A stretch of 64,000 nt of DNA from Choristoneura fumiferana (lineage: Eukaryota > Arthropoda > Insecta > Lepidoptera > Tortricidae), in the NCBI RefSeq assembly GCF_025370935.1, contig NC_133491.1, positions 13,211,456 through 13,275,455 of the forward strand, given 5' to 3'. Positions 1 through 11,759 of the stretch are shown here, piece after piece. Within the stretch, counting starts at the first letter, position 1; each line of letters starts with the position of its first letter. The position numbers and the translations under genes were made by a program. Below the pieces are notes generated by a model. That model made no database searches. It was not told where the DNA came from and worked only from the letters and a program-made list of their open reading frames with translations.

Positions 1-2646
1 CCCCCAGTTGGATGATCAGTAAATTATTGGGAATGTAGGTATTTTTTCTTTTGCCAAACATAACCTAACCTACCTAAACAACAAAAAGTTAGTCAATTTA
101 AAGTTTCATATCTCAAAAACGGCTGGACGATTTTTGATGAAACATGTCTAAGAACCATTGCTGAAACGTGATTTAAATAATAAAAAAAACAACGAAAAAA
201 AAACGCATCAAAGGTTTAGGGCCCGTGAACTCACGCCGTGCTAAAAAGTGTCGCACGGTGTGACGTCACGCAGAATTTTCTTTGACATTTTTTGTTTAAT
301 TGGCAAAAGAAAAAATGCATGTTCAATATTTTCTATTAATCCAACTGACCGACTTATTAGATTTATAATAATCTTTTTTTATGCCGATATTCCCACGGGA
401 CCGGGATAAAATCTCGAAATTTATACTATAAAGACCTCGATGTACCTATATTTAAGAAAGCTCGCGGGAATTTATTTAGTAAAATCCCAGAATTCAATTC
501 AATTGCCGGATCTAAAGTGCTCGGATGTTTTCATGCGATAAACGCTGCGTTAAACGCAATGCAAACGCATTTGTATCAGATAATCTAATTACTAAACGTT
601 GTCTTATGGCGGTGAGCGCGGCGGCAAGCGCATACATTTTCTGATACAAAATTGATGTGCGTCAAACGAATTGCGCTCAACGCAGCGTTTATCGCGCGTT
701 AACTGAGCGTTGAATGGTTTACGCATGCGGAACCGCGGGTTATCACTAGTATAAGTATATAGTGAAGTCAAATGTCTGGCTCATTGGTTCAACGGCCCAT
801 TCACTATAGCTTTAAAGAGCCTTGTGTGTCTGTGCATCGGAATTGCAATCAAAATCTCAAAACGCATCAATAACCAGGTCTTTAGCGTTATCGCCCTGCC
901 CGGTAGATCATTAATCATTAGACTTTAGCTCCACCCCCTCCCACCTCAATCTAGGGGTTAGGGCTTAGAGATTTGAGCTAACTTCGTGTGGGCAAGATTT
1001 TAGGCCCGTGAAAACAGACTTTAGGTACTAACTCTACGCAGTTACCTGTAGTCTATATAGCTTGACTGTTTTTAAAGTAAGTTTGTTTTTATTGTATTAA
1101 TGATAAATTATATAATTATTCAATTAAAGTTTAACATCTTAACAAAATCTGGGAAACCCCTGACATTGTGTCTTCGAAGTTTAATATCTCAAAAACGGCT
1201 AAACCGATTTTAATATACATGTCTAAGAACCATTGCTAGAAAACCTGCTTTCAAATAAAAGAAAAACACTTTCAAATTGTTTCACCCGTATAAGAGCTAC
1301 GGTGCCACAGATAGACAGACAGATACACATAGCGGTCAAACTTATAACACCCTTCTTTTTGCTTCGATAACGAACGATATTAATGAACCATAGGACAAGA
1401 AAACTCGCTTTCCTGCAATAAAACCGCGTTGAAATCAGTCCATCCGTTTGAGAGCTACTATGTCACAGGCAGACAAACAGACATTGGCATTAAAGTTATA
1501 ACACCCATCTTTTTGGGTCGGGGATGATAACAGTGAAACTGAGGCTGACACAATATACAAATGTAACTACTTAATGTATAAAATTGGCCCTACTTTCGAC
1601 GGTAAAAAGTGTACGTTAAATTATCGACACCTTTTTAGTCAATAAAATCAAAATACTAATATTCCAATATAAATAACGCAATGAACACAATATTGTCAAT
1701 ATTGAACATACATAAAATATCGTCACTGCTTTGAAAAAATCTCGTATCTGAAATCAATACGTCAACAAATTTGACCCTTAAAACAATGTTCATTAAGTTC
1801 ACTGGGAAAGATCATCGATTTTGAGATAGCAGCTTTTTTTCAAAGTAGTGAAGATATGTGAACTGATTTGAGCCAATTAATTTTATTGTTCTCGATAGAT
1901 GGCGTTAGTAGTTACGAAATTAAATCAATTGACTTCTTATTTTTTACCGTATTTCAAATCAATATTTCTTCATAGTAAATATTATTTGTTGTAAAATAAC
2001 ATGAATCTTCAACCAATTGCAGTAAAAGGCCTATTCTTTACCAAACAATGAATATAGAAAACAAAAAACGTCGTAGGTCCAGATAAGGAGGATTTATTTA
2101 CTTCGTATTCCTAAGACGTTAGTGCGTCATTTTTATTGAGATAATCCTGGTGATTTATTGGGCAAATGTTAGTGATTTATTTGAAAAGTTTGTGATTAGA
2201 ATGCGGTTCTATCGGTTTGCAGTTTATTTGTGAAAAACGAGGGCAGCCGACATTATTTTTTGTACATATACTACCGAGGACCAGGTTACTTGTAACTCTA
2301 TTGTATAGAATGGGTTTTGTACATGCAAGTCACTTGCTCCGAGCTGTGGCGTCAATTATCACCAAGACAATTAAGTATTTTGTTTTTCCAAGCAACCAAA
2401 CATATTTTTTTTTAGTATCTGAATATTAATGTGGTTTTCATGGCAGAAATAAAGTGTTCTCGTTTTAAATTATTGTTAAAGCGAGGTTTTTATGTTGCGA
2501 GTAAAATCATTCGAGTAGCAATACATTGCGGCCCTTGAATAATCCACAACATCATAATAAGTTCAGTAGTCCCGCAATCTATAGCTACTCGGACGACTTT
2601 TTTTATTATGAGACAGAGGCAAACGACTTAACTCATGTTGATAAAA
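1..2646. repeat. Left copy of a 2.6-3.0 kb direct duplication
   Basis: This segment is repeated in the same orientation at 7119-10104, with long stretches identical over hundreds of bases and scattered small indels. It may extend left of the window. It ends at the assembly gap starting at 2647. It contains no convincing gene. It is a mosaic of repeats: a palindromic element (535-695) and two partial copies of a dispersed family carrying 'TCTCAAAAACGGCT' and 'CTTATAACACCC' (about 90-180 and 1140-1515). The copies could be a true segmental duplication, a large non-autonomous transposon, or two alleles placed in series by the assembler. Confidence 0.9.
535..695. mobile_element. MITE-like palindrome in the left duplication copy
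   Basis: The left end starts with GCGATAAACGCTGCGTT and the right end carries its reverse complement (AACGCAGCGTTTATCGC). The arms continue inward with imperfect pairing around a core containing GATACAAAATTGATGTGCG. There is no coding capacity. The matching copy at about 7769-7925 has lost its right end at a second insertion. The superfamily is unknown because no clear target duplication was found. Confidence 0.6.
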
Positions 2647-2746
2647 NNNNNNNNNNNNNNNNNNNNNNNNNNNNNNNNNNNNNNNNNNNNNNNNNNNNNN
2701 NNNNNNNNNNNNNNNNNNNNNNNNNNNNNNNNNNNNNNNNNNNNNN
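2647..2746. other. Assembly gap (100 N)
   Basis: Exactly 100 N bases, a conventional placeholder for a gap of unknown size. The sequence on the left is the truncated duplication copy. The sequence on the right is half of a palindromic element, so the join should not be trusted. Confidence 0.99.
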
Positions 2747-2815
2747 CACTTATACTATTTAATACGGGAGCGAGAGGGACGGTACGATACGAACCACGAT
2801 TTTCGAACTTCGGAG
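2747..2815. mobile_element. Half of a palindromic element at the gap edge
   Basis: The bases after the gap (ending in GGTACGATACGAAC and a TTCGAA-containing stretch) are the reverse complement of one arm of the complete palindrome at 41511-41632. Only one arm is present; the other presumably fell into the gap. Confidence 0.6.
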
Positions 2816-2839
2816 TAAACCCTCAGCTATTTTTTTTAA

Positions 2840-2935
2840 AATAGCCTGTATAGTGTCCCACTGCTGGGCAAAAGCCTCCCCTCTTGACCTCCACAACTCT
2901 CGTTCTGACGCAATGTCAGGCCAGTCCTTTTAGGT
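2840..2935 (-). repeat. Retroelement 3' tail fragment
   Basis: It contains GTGTCCCACTGCTGGGCAAA followed by GCCTCCCCTC. This resembles the 'cccactgctgggca...ggcctcc' block shared by LINE and SINE tails elsewhere in the window, read on the minus strand. Too short to place in a family. Confidence 0.45.
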
Positions 2936-3660
2936 TAAGAAAACTAAATTCAAATGTATGGAAAATTTGGCAAAATTAATGCAAGACTTTTATCTATCAG
3001 GATGTGTAGGTTATAGAGCAAAGTTAAAGTTTATCCACTCTCCCCCCCTCTCCGGGGCGAGCTTCACCCCCCACCCCCTCGAATATGTTCCGGACCGCGG
3101 TATTTTCTATTTTAAAAGAAAACCGTACACGATACATAAAAAGTGTGTATGAACGAAATAATTCTAGATAAATTTACTATAAACCTTTTTATACATACAA
3201 AAGCGATACCACTAACAGTTTCAGCGCAATCTGGCACTGAATACGAACATTTTTATTAATTTATCCAGTTTTTTTTGTTAATCGTTTAGTTTTTTCAACT
3301 ATTTCACACTTTACCGCCAAGATATGTATGACTAAAGTAAAGAATAGGATATGCTCTTTATAAAAAGGTATAATTCATTTCTACACTCATTCATTTGACG
3401 CTGCTATGCTATTTTGAAAATTCACCATCATCAGCTACTCTCGTCGATTAATTTGAACTTTGAAAGAGCTGGGCGGTGGTCGCCGCCGCGCGGTCAGTGC
3501 GCTTGTTCCCCACTTCCCCACCCCTACCCCGCCCGCTCTGCACGGCCACAGTAAAAGAGACCAAGTAGGTTAACTACGAACAAAAGTACATCGCGTGGCT
3601 TAAATGTGTGCGCTTCGCGTGATGATCGCCTTTTACGTTCGCGTACTCGTACTTACGTAT
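2936..3660. other. Intergenic, no recognised feature
   Basis: AT-rich except for two GC-rich patches. One at 3040-3110 is C-rich with CCCCC runs. The other at 3470-3550 contains GCCGCCGCGCGG. No convincing exon was seen; the 60-codon open frames here lack recognisable domains. The GC-rich patches may belong to an unlisted dispersed repeat. Confidence 0.5.
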
Positions 3661-3663
3661 TTT

Positions 3664-3950
3664 TACGGTTCCGTACCCAAAGAGTTGGCACTCCTGGCTG
3701 GCACGGAACCCTATTACTGAGACTCCGCTGTCTGTCTGTCTGTCTGTCTGTCCGTCCCTCTGTCACAGGGCTCTATCTCTTGAGCCGTAATAGCTAGGCA
3801 CTTAAAATTTTCACAGATTATAATATTACTGTGGCCACTATTTTTACAACAAATACTAAAAATAGAATAAAATAAATATTTAAGGGAGGCTCCCATACAA
3901 CAAACGTGATTTTTTTGGAGTTGTTTGATTTTACGATGTTCCACGATGTG
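3664..3950 (+). repeat. Dispersed repeat of the GGTTCCGTACCC family
   Basis: It begins with a GGTTCCGTACCC block and the (TGTC)n run at 3730-3753, followed by TTTTCACAGATTATAA and GGCTCCCATACAACAAACG. This layout (a 'ggttccgta' head, a TGTC microsatellite, an A/T-rich body) recurs at 36576, 38598 and 48611. No protein is encoded. The right end is unclear. Confidence 0.6.
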
Positions 3951-4286
3951 CAAAAATTGTAGAGGCCAGAGTTGCGTGAACGTATTCGAATGCGACATTG
4001 AAGAAGATTAGAATAATGCTGTTTTTTGAAGAATAATGCTGTTTTTTGTTATAATAGTTAATAAATAAATAATAATATTGTTAGTAAATACTTCTAAAAA
4101 ATAAACGTAAGTTTAAAATAAGCTGGTTTTATTTGCAATTGGCAATCTCTCTCAGGCCCAGTACCTGTAGGTAGCGAATTTTCAATAGGAAAGAAGTAAT
4201 CTAAACAATAAATTCATCAAAGAACTCTCCAGACCACACTTGGACACACCATTCACCACGTATCATACTTAGTTCCGTTTCGGGGT

Positions 4287-5279
4287 NNNNNNNNNNNNNN
4301 NNNNNNNNNNNNNNNNNNNNNNNNNNNNNNNNNNNNNNNNNNNNNNNNNNNNNNNNNNNNNNNNNNNNNNNNNNNNNNNNNNNNNNNNNNNNNNNNNNNN
4401 NNNNNNNNNNNNNNNNNNNNNNNNNNNNNNNNNNNNNNNNNNNNNNNNNNNNNNNNNNNNNNNNNNNNNNNNNNNNNNNNNNNNNNNNNNNNNNNNNNNN
4501 NNNNNNNNNNNNNNNNNNNNNNNNNNNNNNNNNNNNNNNNNNNNNNNNNNNNNNNNNNNNNNNNNNNNNNNNNNNNNNNNNNNNNNNNNNNNNNNNNNNN
4601 NNNNNNNNNNNNNNNNNNNNNNNNNNNNNNNNNNNNNNNNNNNNNNNNNNNNNNNNNNNNNNNNNNNNNNNNNNNNNNNNNNNNNNNNNNNNNNNNNNNN
4701 NNNNNNNNNNNNNNNNNNNNNNNNNNNNNNNNNNNNNNNNNNNNNNNNNNNNNNNNNNNNNNNNNNNNNNNNNNNNNNNNNNNNNNNNNNNNNNNNNNNN
4801 NNNNNNNNNNNNNNNNNNNNNNNNNNNNNNNNNNNNNNNNNNNNNNNNNNNNNNNNNNNNNNNNNNNNNNNNNNNNNNNNNNNNNNNNNNNNNNNNNNNN
4901 NNNNNNNNNNNNNNNNNNNNNNNNNNNNNNNNNNNNNNNNNNNNNNNNNNNNNNNNNNNNNNNNNNNNNNNNNNNNNNNNNNNNNNNNNNNNNNNNNNNN
5001 NNNNNNNNNNNNNNNNNNNNNNNNNNNNNNNNNNNNNNNNNNNNNNNNNNNNNNNNNNNNNNNNNNNNNNNNNNNNNNNNNNNNNNNNNNNNNNNNNNNN
5101 NNNNNNNNNNNNNNNNNNNNNNNNNNNNNNNNNNNNNNNNNNNNNNNNNNNNNNNNNNNNNNNNNNNNNNNNNNNNNNNNNNNNNNNNNNNNNNNNNNNN
5201 NNNNNNNNNNNNNNNNNNNNNNNNNNNNNNNNNNNNNNNNNNNNNNNNNNNNNNNNNNNNNNNNNNNNNNNNNNNNNNN
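4287..5279. other. Assembly gap (993 N)
   Basis: A run of 993 N, suggesting a size-estimated gap. Open frames crossing it are artefacts of translating N. The flanks (3950-4286 and 5280-5560) are AT-rich with no recognised feature apart from a CA microsatellite. Confidence 0.99.
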
Positions 5280-5465
5280 GACAATATATTTGAATTTTGT
5301 TATCTGTTTGATCCATAATATTTTTTTGAATGTTGTTACAAAAAACTATGGCATTAATTACTAGGCGGGCACTGTCTTATAGATTTAATCAATCTAATAC
5401 GAAATAATTAATATCTCAAGATGAATAGCACAGCCGATGCTAGTGTTGTAGTTAAAGTTTTTTAC

Positions 5466-5492
5466 ACACACACACACACACACAAACACACA
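5466..5492. repeat. (CA)n microsatellite
   Basis: About ten CA units, then CAAACACACA. Confidence 0.9.
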
Positions 5493-5559
5493 TAGCTTAT
5501 ATATTTACTGTGTACGTACTCGCATTTTTTTATAATATATATTCGGAATTTATTAAGAT

Positions 5560-5755
5560 AGTCCCACTAAATTCGATTATCGCTATTCTACGAGAGTCAC
5601 GCAATTTTCTGGAATAAAAACTATTTCTTCCCAAGGTCTCAAAACTATCTGTATACCGAATTTCATTTAAATCGGTTCAGCGGTTTATACGTGATGAGGT
5701 AAAAAACAAACAAACAGAGTTTCAGACTTTGGCGTTTATAATATAAGTGGGATAT
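5560..5755. repeat. Dispersed repeat, possibly Helitron-related
   Basis: It contains AAACTATCTGTATACCGAAT, AATCGGTTCAGCGGTTTA and GCGTTTATAATATAAGTGGG. This resembles the body and end of the short Helitron-like family elsewhere in the window ('ctatctctatgcc...', 'ttataatatt'), but the terminal hairpin is not seen. It is non-coding. Confidence 0.45.
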
Positions 5756-6277
5756 TTACTACTGCATATTGCCGCTTCTGCACCTACCTGGTCATAACTT
5801 ATCCTTAACGCATACATCGCCAGTTGACTCATAACCTGAGTCCGAGATCGCTTCCAGTTAAGTTTCAAGTCGTTGACTTAAGAGCGAAGGGTACGCGGTG
5901 GAAGTTACAAGCGGTAGCGGAAGATGTGCGCGGTGGACATTTACGAAGTATGTATAAAGACATGGGTAATCTCGACTCCCACAAGGATCTGATTTACCAA
6001 ATCAAGTTCCGGTATCGTTACCGAATCCGCTTATCGACTCCGACTGCTTTATTGACTCCGGTTCTTACAAGCGATTGTTATTTGTCTATGTCTATGGCCG
6101 TGTAGATTCTACACGGATAGCCAAGAGATTTAAGGTTGAATTAAATAAATCTTTTTCGTTTAAAAAAATATCTTAATAAGAGGTCTTGTCTCCTGACAAA
6201 ACTGAGCTTATAAACATAATTAATCTCGCATATTTTAGTATACCTATGGTGAAAAGGCTAATGTAAATGTAAAACTA
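5756..6277. other. Intergenic, no recognised feature
   Basis: No exon, RNA gene or repeat was recognised. A 93-codon open frame (5824-6105) has no domain I recognise and uneven composition, so I treat it as chance. Confidence 0.5.
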
Positions 6278-6418
6278 AGGAGCTGTTTCACCACCCATAA
6301 TTAATTTTATTTGACTGATAAATGTGGTGCCGTTTCCATCTATTCGAACAAAACAAACAGAGACGACATCACATTTATCCGTCAGATAAATTTAATCAAT
6401 GGATGCTTAAACAGGGGG
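6278..6418. mobile_element. MITE of the GGGGCTGTTTCACC family, full length
   Basis: The left end reads AGGAGCTGTTTCACCACCCA and the right end ends ATGCTTAAACAGGGGG, an eroded inverted copy. Inside, ATAAATGTGGTGCCGTTTCC pairs with the GACGACATCACATTTAT side, giving a long hairpin. Related copies are at 32366-32491 (nearly complete), 16932-16996 and 50306-50382 (half copies). Confidence 0.7.
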
Positions 6419-6799
6419 TAAATATCTAGTACTAGCTTACGGATAAAAGAAGTCATTATATTTCAACGCTACACGACGTGTGTGGCAGCTCTAAACTCCC
6501 TCGGTATCCCAGTTGTCTAGCAATTATCTACCGCAGATGTCTTACAACTTAGGCCATACATTAAATCACAAACTAATTGTGCATGAGACACGATGCTGTC
6601 GATTGATTTCCGCGAAAGCGACCCTAAGCGAGTAGCGTCGCGATATTTACGAGATCTCAGGAGGAAGGGATTTATTGCTATCCAACTTGCTTTGACTAAT
6701 GCTTGTAGAATGTAATGACTGTATCTACAGTGACACTTCACGTGGATGAAAATGTTACGAGCGTATACATAGGTACAACGTGACCACATACTTACTTTA

Positions 6800-7046
6800 A
6801 CAACACACACACACAAACATCACGCCTGTATTCCCAAATGGGGTAGGCAGAGCACACGAAACGTTACCGCTTCGGAGCCACTTTTAGCAATTTTAGGTTT
6901 TAAGTTGACAAAAACGTTACAATAGTGACAGGTTGCTGGCCTGTCGCCTACGGTATACCTTAACCTATATCCTCAGTCGCCTCTTATGACATCCACGGAA
7001 GAAATGGAGAGGTGTAATTCTAGCGCTACACCACATGGGCTTACTT
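6800..7046 (+). repeat. Dispersed repeat with CATCACGCCTGTATTCCC
   Basis: It begins with CA repeats and CATCACGCCTGTATTCCC, followed by GGCAGAGCACACGAAA, GACAGGTTGCTGGCCTGTCG and a CCACATGGGC end. An inverted partial copy lies at 63690-63806. From memory this layout is widespread in moth genomes, probably as a non-LTR retroelement derivative. The class is not established. Confidence 0.55.
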
Positions 7047-7118
7047 TACAAGGCATTCGATTTTTATGCCAATAGGCAATTGGGTAATTCCTAAGTTAAA
7101 AAAAATGTTCCATTTAAT

Positions 7119-10104
7119 CCTTCAGTTAAATGATTAGTAAATTATTGGCATGTATTTTTTCTTTTGCCAAACATAACCTAACCTAACCTAACCAACAAAA
7201 AGTAAGTCAATTTAAAGTTCCATATCTCAAAAACGGCTGAACCGATTTTGATGAAACATGTCTAAGAACCATTGCTAGAAAACGTGATTTAAAATAATAA
7301 TAAAAAACCACGAAAAAAAAACGCATCAAAGATTTAAGGGCCCGTGAACTCACGCCGTGCTAAAAAGTGTCGCACGGTGTGACGTCACGCAGAATTTTCT
7401 TTGACATTTTTTGTTTAATTGGCAAAAGAAAAAATGCATGTTCAATATTTTCTATTAATCCAACTGACCGACTTATTAGATTTATAATAATCTTTTTTTA
7501 TGCCGATATTCCCACGGGACCGGGATAAAATCTCGAAATCTATACTATTATAATGTCAATAAAGACCTCGATGTACCTTATATTTAAGAAAGCTCGCGGG
7601 AATTTATTTAGTAAAATCCCAGAATTCAATTCAATTGTCGGATCTAAAGTGCTCGGTTCAATTCAATTCAATTCTTGAAAGTATAGCACCATCGATACTA
7701 TCGATGATTCCGCCAATGTCGATTGGAAAAGACACTATCGGTTAGCCGTTAAGTGCTCGTTTGTTTATGCGACAAAACGCTGCGTTAAACGCAATGCGTT
7801 TGACGCACATCAATTGTATCAGATAATCTAAATACTAAACATTGTCTTATGGCGGTGAGCGCGGCAGCAAGCACATGCGTTCTCTGATACAAAATTGATG
7901 TGCGTCATACGCATTGCGTTATCGCCTAAAATAAAGCCGGGTTTAGACGAGTGTAACGTGTAATGTAATCTATGTGTATTGTAACACGAATTCTACGTGT
8001 GGACGTCACTACGAGCATTACATGTAACGCTCGGTGTTGATCCATCGGCTGTCGGTTTTCGCGCGAACACAAAGGCGCTCGCAGTGCATCCACACTGTTG
8101 ACGCTAAATTACACGTAATGTTACATTACACGTTACACTCGTCTGGACCCGGGTTAACTGAGCGCTGAATGGTTTACTCATGCGGAACCGCGGGTTATCA
8201 CTAGTATAAGTATATAGTGAAATGTCTGGCTCATTGGTTCAACGGCCCATACACTATAGCTTTTAAAGCCTTGTGTGTCTGTGCATCGGAATTGCAATCA
8301 AAATCTCAAAACGCATCAATAACCAGGTCTTTAGCGTTATCGCCCTGCCCGGTAGATCATTAATCATTAGACTTTAGCTCCACCCCCTCCCACCTCAATC
8401 TAGGGGTTAGGGCTTAGAGATTTGAGCTAACTTCGTGTGGGCAAGATTTTAGGCCCGTGAAAACAGACTTTAGGTACTAACTCTACGCAGTTACCTGTAG
8501 TCTAAGGAATAGCTTGAGTCTTTTTAAAATGAATTTTTGTTTTTATTGTATTAATGATAAATTATAATATATTATAAAAAAAGTTTAACATCTTAACAAA
8601 ATCTGGGAAACCCCTGACATTGTGACTTCAAAGTTCAATATCTCAAAAACGGCTAAAACGATTTTAATATTACATGTCTAAGAACCATTGCTAGAAAACC
8701 TGCTTTCAAATAAAAGAAAAAACACATTCAAATTGGTTCACCCGTTTAAGAGCTACGGTGCCACAGATAGACAGACAGATACACATAGCGGTCAAACTTA
8801 TAACACCCTTCTTTTTCCGTCGGGGACAAAAACAGCTAGAACGATATTAATGAACCATAGGACAAGAAAACTCGCTTTCCTGCAATAAAACCGCGTTGAA
8901 ATCAGTCCATCCGTTAGAGAGCTACTATGTCACAGGCAGACAAACAGACATTGGCATTAAAGTTATAACACCCATCTTTTTGGGTCGGGAATGATAACAG
9001 TGAAACTGAGGCTGACACAATATACAAATGTAACTACTTAATGTATAAAATTGGCCCTACTTTCGACGGTAAAAAGTGTACGTTAAATTATCGACACCTT
9101 TTTAGTCAATAAAATCAAAATACTAATATTCCAATATAAAAAACGCAATGAACACAATATTGACAATATTGAACATACATAAAATATCGTCACTGCTTTG
9201 AAAAAATCTCGTATCTGAAATCAATAAGTACGTCAACAAATTTGACCCTTAAAACAATGTTCATTAAGTTCACTGGGAAAGATCATCGAGCTTTTTTCAA
9301 AGTACCTAGTGAAGATTTATGTGAACTGATTTGAGCCAATCAATTTTATTGTTCTCGATAGATGGCGTTAGTAGTTACGAAATTAAATCAATTGACTTCT
9401 TATTTTTTACCGTATTTCAAATCAATATTTCTTCATAGTAAATATTATTTGTTGTAAAATAACATGAATCTTCAACCAATTGCAGTAAAAGGCCTATTCT
9501 TTACCAAACAATGAATATAGAAAACAAAAAACGTCATAGGTCCAGATAAGGAGAATTTATTTACTTCGTATTCCTAAGACGTTAGTGCGTCATTTTTATT
9601 GAGATAATCCTGGTGATTTATTGGGCAAATGTTAGTGATTTATTTGAAAAGTTTGTGATTAGAATGCGGTTCTATCGGTTTGCAGTTTATTTGTGAAAAA
9701 CGAGGGCAGCCGATATTATTTTTGTAAATATACTACCGAGGACCAAGTTATTTGTAACTCTATTGTATAGAATGGGTTTTGTACATGCAAGTCACTTGCT
9801 TGGAGCTGTGGCGTCAATTATCACCAAGACAATTAAGTATTTTGTTTTTCCAAGCAACCAAACATCATTTTTTTTAGTATCTGAATATTAATGTGGTTTT
9901 CATGGCAGAAATAAAGTGTTCTCGTTTTAAATTATTGTTAAAGCGAGGTTTTTATGTTGCGAGTAAAATCATTCGAGTAGCAATACATTGCGGCCCTTGA
10001 ATAATCCACAACATCATAATAAGTTCAGTAGTCCCGCAATCTATAGCTACTCGGACGACTTTTTTTATTATGAGACAGAGGCAAACGACTTAACTCATGT
10101 TGAT
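7119..10104. repeat. Right copy of the 2.6-3.0 kb direct duplication
   Basis: Same order and orientation as 1-2646, and about 340 bp longer. The extra length comes mainly from a 222-bp palindromic insertion (7934-8155) and about 90 bp of extra sequence at 7665-7765. Past 10104 the sequence diverges from the left copy, which has reached the gap. No gene is evident; open frames such as 8688-8888 lie in the dispersed 'CTTATAACACCC' repeat. Confidence 0.9.
7934..8155. mobile_element. MITE inserted in the right duplication copy
   Basis: The terminal arms read AAGCCGGGTTTAGACGAGTG and, inverted, CACTCGTCTGGACCCGGGTT. Both continue inward through GTGTAATGTAA-type pairing. The left duplication copy lacks this block at the matching place (about 680-705), giving a natural empty site, although about 40 bp differ around the junction. 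A related element is at 59230-59368. Confidence 0.7.
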
Positions 10105-10194
10105 AATTGTGTAAGTCACACGTAATATTTTTTAGGTTTTTATGTAGGTGAAGTTATCATTTTTGTTTAATACCTACCAGAAATATTATATGTA

Positions 10195-10461
10195 TTTTTT
10201 TATTCGACTGGATGGCAAACGAGCAAGTGGGTCTCCTGATGGTAAGAGATCACCACCGCCCATAAACATCTGCAGCCCCAGGGGTATTGCATATTATGCG
10301 TTGCCAACCTAGAGGCCTAAGATGGGATACCTCAAGTGCCAGTAATTTCACCGGCTGTCTTACTCTCCACGCTGAAACACAACAGTGCAAGCACTGCTGC
10401 TTCACGGCAGGATTAGCGAGCAAGATGGTGGTAGCAATCCGGGCGCACCTTGCACAAGGTT
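10195..10461 (-). mobile_element. SINE-like retroelement A (minus strand)
   Basis: Read on the minus strand, it runs from AACCTTGTGCAAGGTGCGC through GGAGAGTAAGACAGCCGGTG to TACCATCAGGAGACCCACTT, then GTCGAATAAAAAAA at the 3' end. The AATAAA plus A-tail supports a retroposon or LINE 3' end. Three other copies occur at 33185-33383 (internally deleted), 38261-38527 and 53653-53917. The open frame across it has no known domain. Confidence 0.75.
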
Positions 10462-10573
10462 ATTGCTGACTGTACTTGCTTTGTTATCCAAACTACATAT
10501 CCGTACCAAATTTCATGTCAATGCCATTAACCGTTGAATTAATTCTAGACGCATCTCCGGAATTTTAGAACCT

Positions 10574-10767
10574 GTGCCCTTAGTGTAAGTTTTCGGTTAC
10601 AAAATACGTCTCGATCGCGTTCGTATGTTAAAATCTCAATTTGTATGCAAACACGAACAGCGCCTCTAGCGGAACGTTTGCGATGTTCGTGTTTCCATAC
10701 AAATTGAGATTTTAACGCGAACGCGATCGATACGTATTTTGTAACCGAAAACTGACACTAAGGGCAC
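10574..10767. mobile_element. MITE-like hairpin with about 80-bp arms
   Basis: The ends are GTGCCCTTAGTGT and ACACTAAGGGCAC. The arms continue through TTTTCGGTTACAAAATACG and GATCGCGTTCG to AAATTGAGATTTTAA, leaving a short loop near 10660. The arms are nearly perfect, suggesting recent activity. It sits inside an older dispersed repeat (10480-10880). No clear target duplication was found. Confidence 0.75.
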
Positions 10768-11168
10768 TGATTATAAATATTGTATTGTCACAAGTATGCC
10801 AAATATCATTCGATTGTCAGAAAGTGATCAAAAAATGGTTTGAAAAATTTCAAATGACAATTCACAAACAAACATACAAACATTGCAAGTTAATAAATAA
10901 AAGTTTGCAACAAATCGATTTCCTTACCCTAAACTGACCGATACAAACTCCAAGCGCCTAAATAATCTCGCTTGGAATTGTTATTTCCCAAACGAAACGA
11001 AAACAAAACACTATTGCGTCCACACACGATATTTACGATTTCAATTAAGCGTTCTTCCTTGTCTAATTGAAATACCGCTGTCTCATCCCGTGCTGTGGCA
11101 TTCTTATACTATAAGTATTGCGTTTCTTTTGGTAAGTAGGTACTAGTCTAACTACATCATTTTCTAAG

Positions 11169-11340
11169 TCCATACTAATATTATAAATGTGAAAGTGTGT
11201 GTGTGTGTTTATCCGTCTTTCACGTAGCGACGGGGCAACGGATCGCCGTGATTTTTGGCATAGAGATAGTTTACTGGCCAGAGACTGACATAGGCTACTT
11301 TTAATCTCGAGTTCCCGAGGGAACAGCGCGCCAAAGCGGA
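11169..11340 (+). mobile_element. Helitron-like (Lep1-type) 5' fragment
   Basis: It begins TCCATACTAATATTATAAA, then GTGAAAGTGTGTGTG, GATTTTTGGCATAGAGATAG, ATAGGCTACTTTTAATC and GAGTTCCCGAGGGAACAGCG. The same order occurs in the complete copies at 40413-40635 and 52276-52621. The expected GC-rich 3' hairpin and CTAGT end are missing or decayed. Confidence 0.65.
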
Positions 11341-11759
11341 ATTCCACACGAAAAATTGTGGGATTACGCGTTTGTGTGTCTTTCTTAACGCTTAAAACGA
11401 CTAAATGGAATAACACATCTATTTAGCTAAGTCTAGACTTAGCATGACGAGTCATTGATCTGATATTTTGCACGAATGTTCTTTGGTAGGTAGGTACCTA
11501 CAAGTACAAAATTAATGAAGATCACATTAAACATTTTGGGAATTTAGTTATTTACGGGAAAAACGAGTTGGCGGATCGGATGAAAAACAATTCGTCACTA
11601 CTTTTAAAAAACTCTTAGCACAAAATAGATAATTTTTCTGAGTAAACTTTATCAAGGTTCAATTTTGTTGACATATTGATTTTAGATACGAGATTTTTTC
11701 AAAGTAGTGACGAATTATCGCCGCCCATAGACACTTAATTAAATACGTAAGTGAACTAA

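Noticed and set aside
3730..3753. TGTC runs here and at 36626, 38646 and 48660 as independent microsatellites
   Set aside because: They occur at the same place in each copy of the GGTTCCGTA repeat, so they are part of that element.
4201..5316. A 371-codon open frame
   Set aside because: It is almost entirely translated N bases of an assembly gap.
7171..7196. AACCTAACCTAACCTAACC as an interstitial telomeric (TTAGG)n block (also near 61-85 and 57932-57945)
   Set aside because: The array is very short and AACCTAACC recurs inside the CTTATAACACCC repeat copies (for example 15066), so it belongs to that repeat and not to a telomere insertion.
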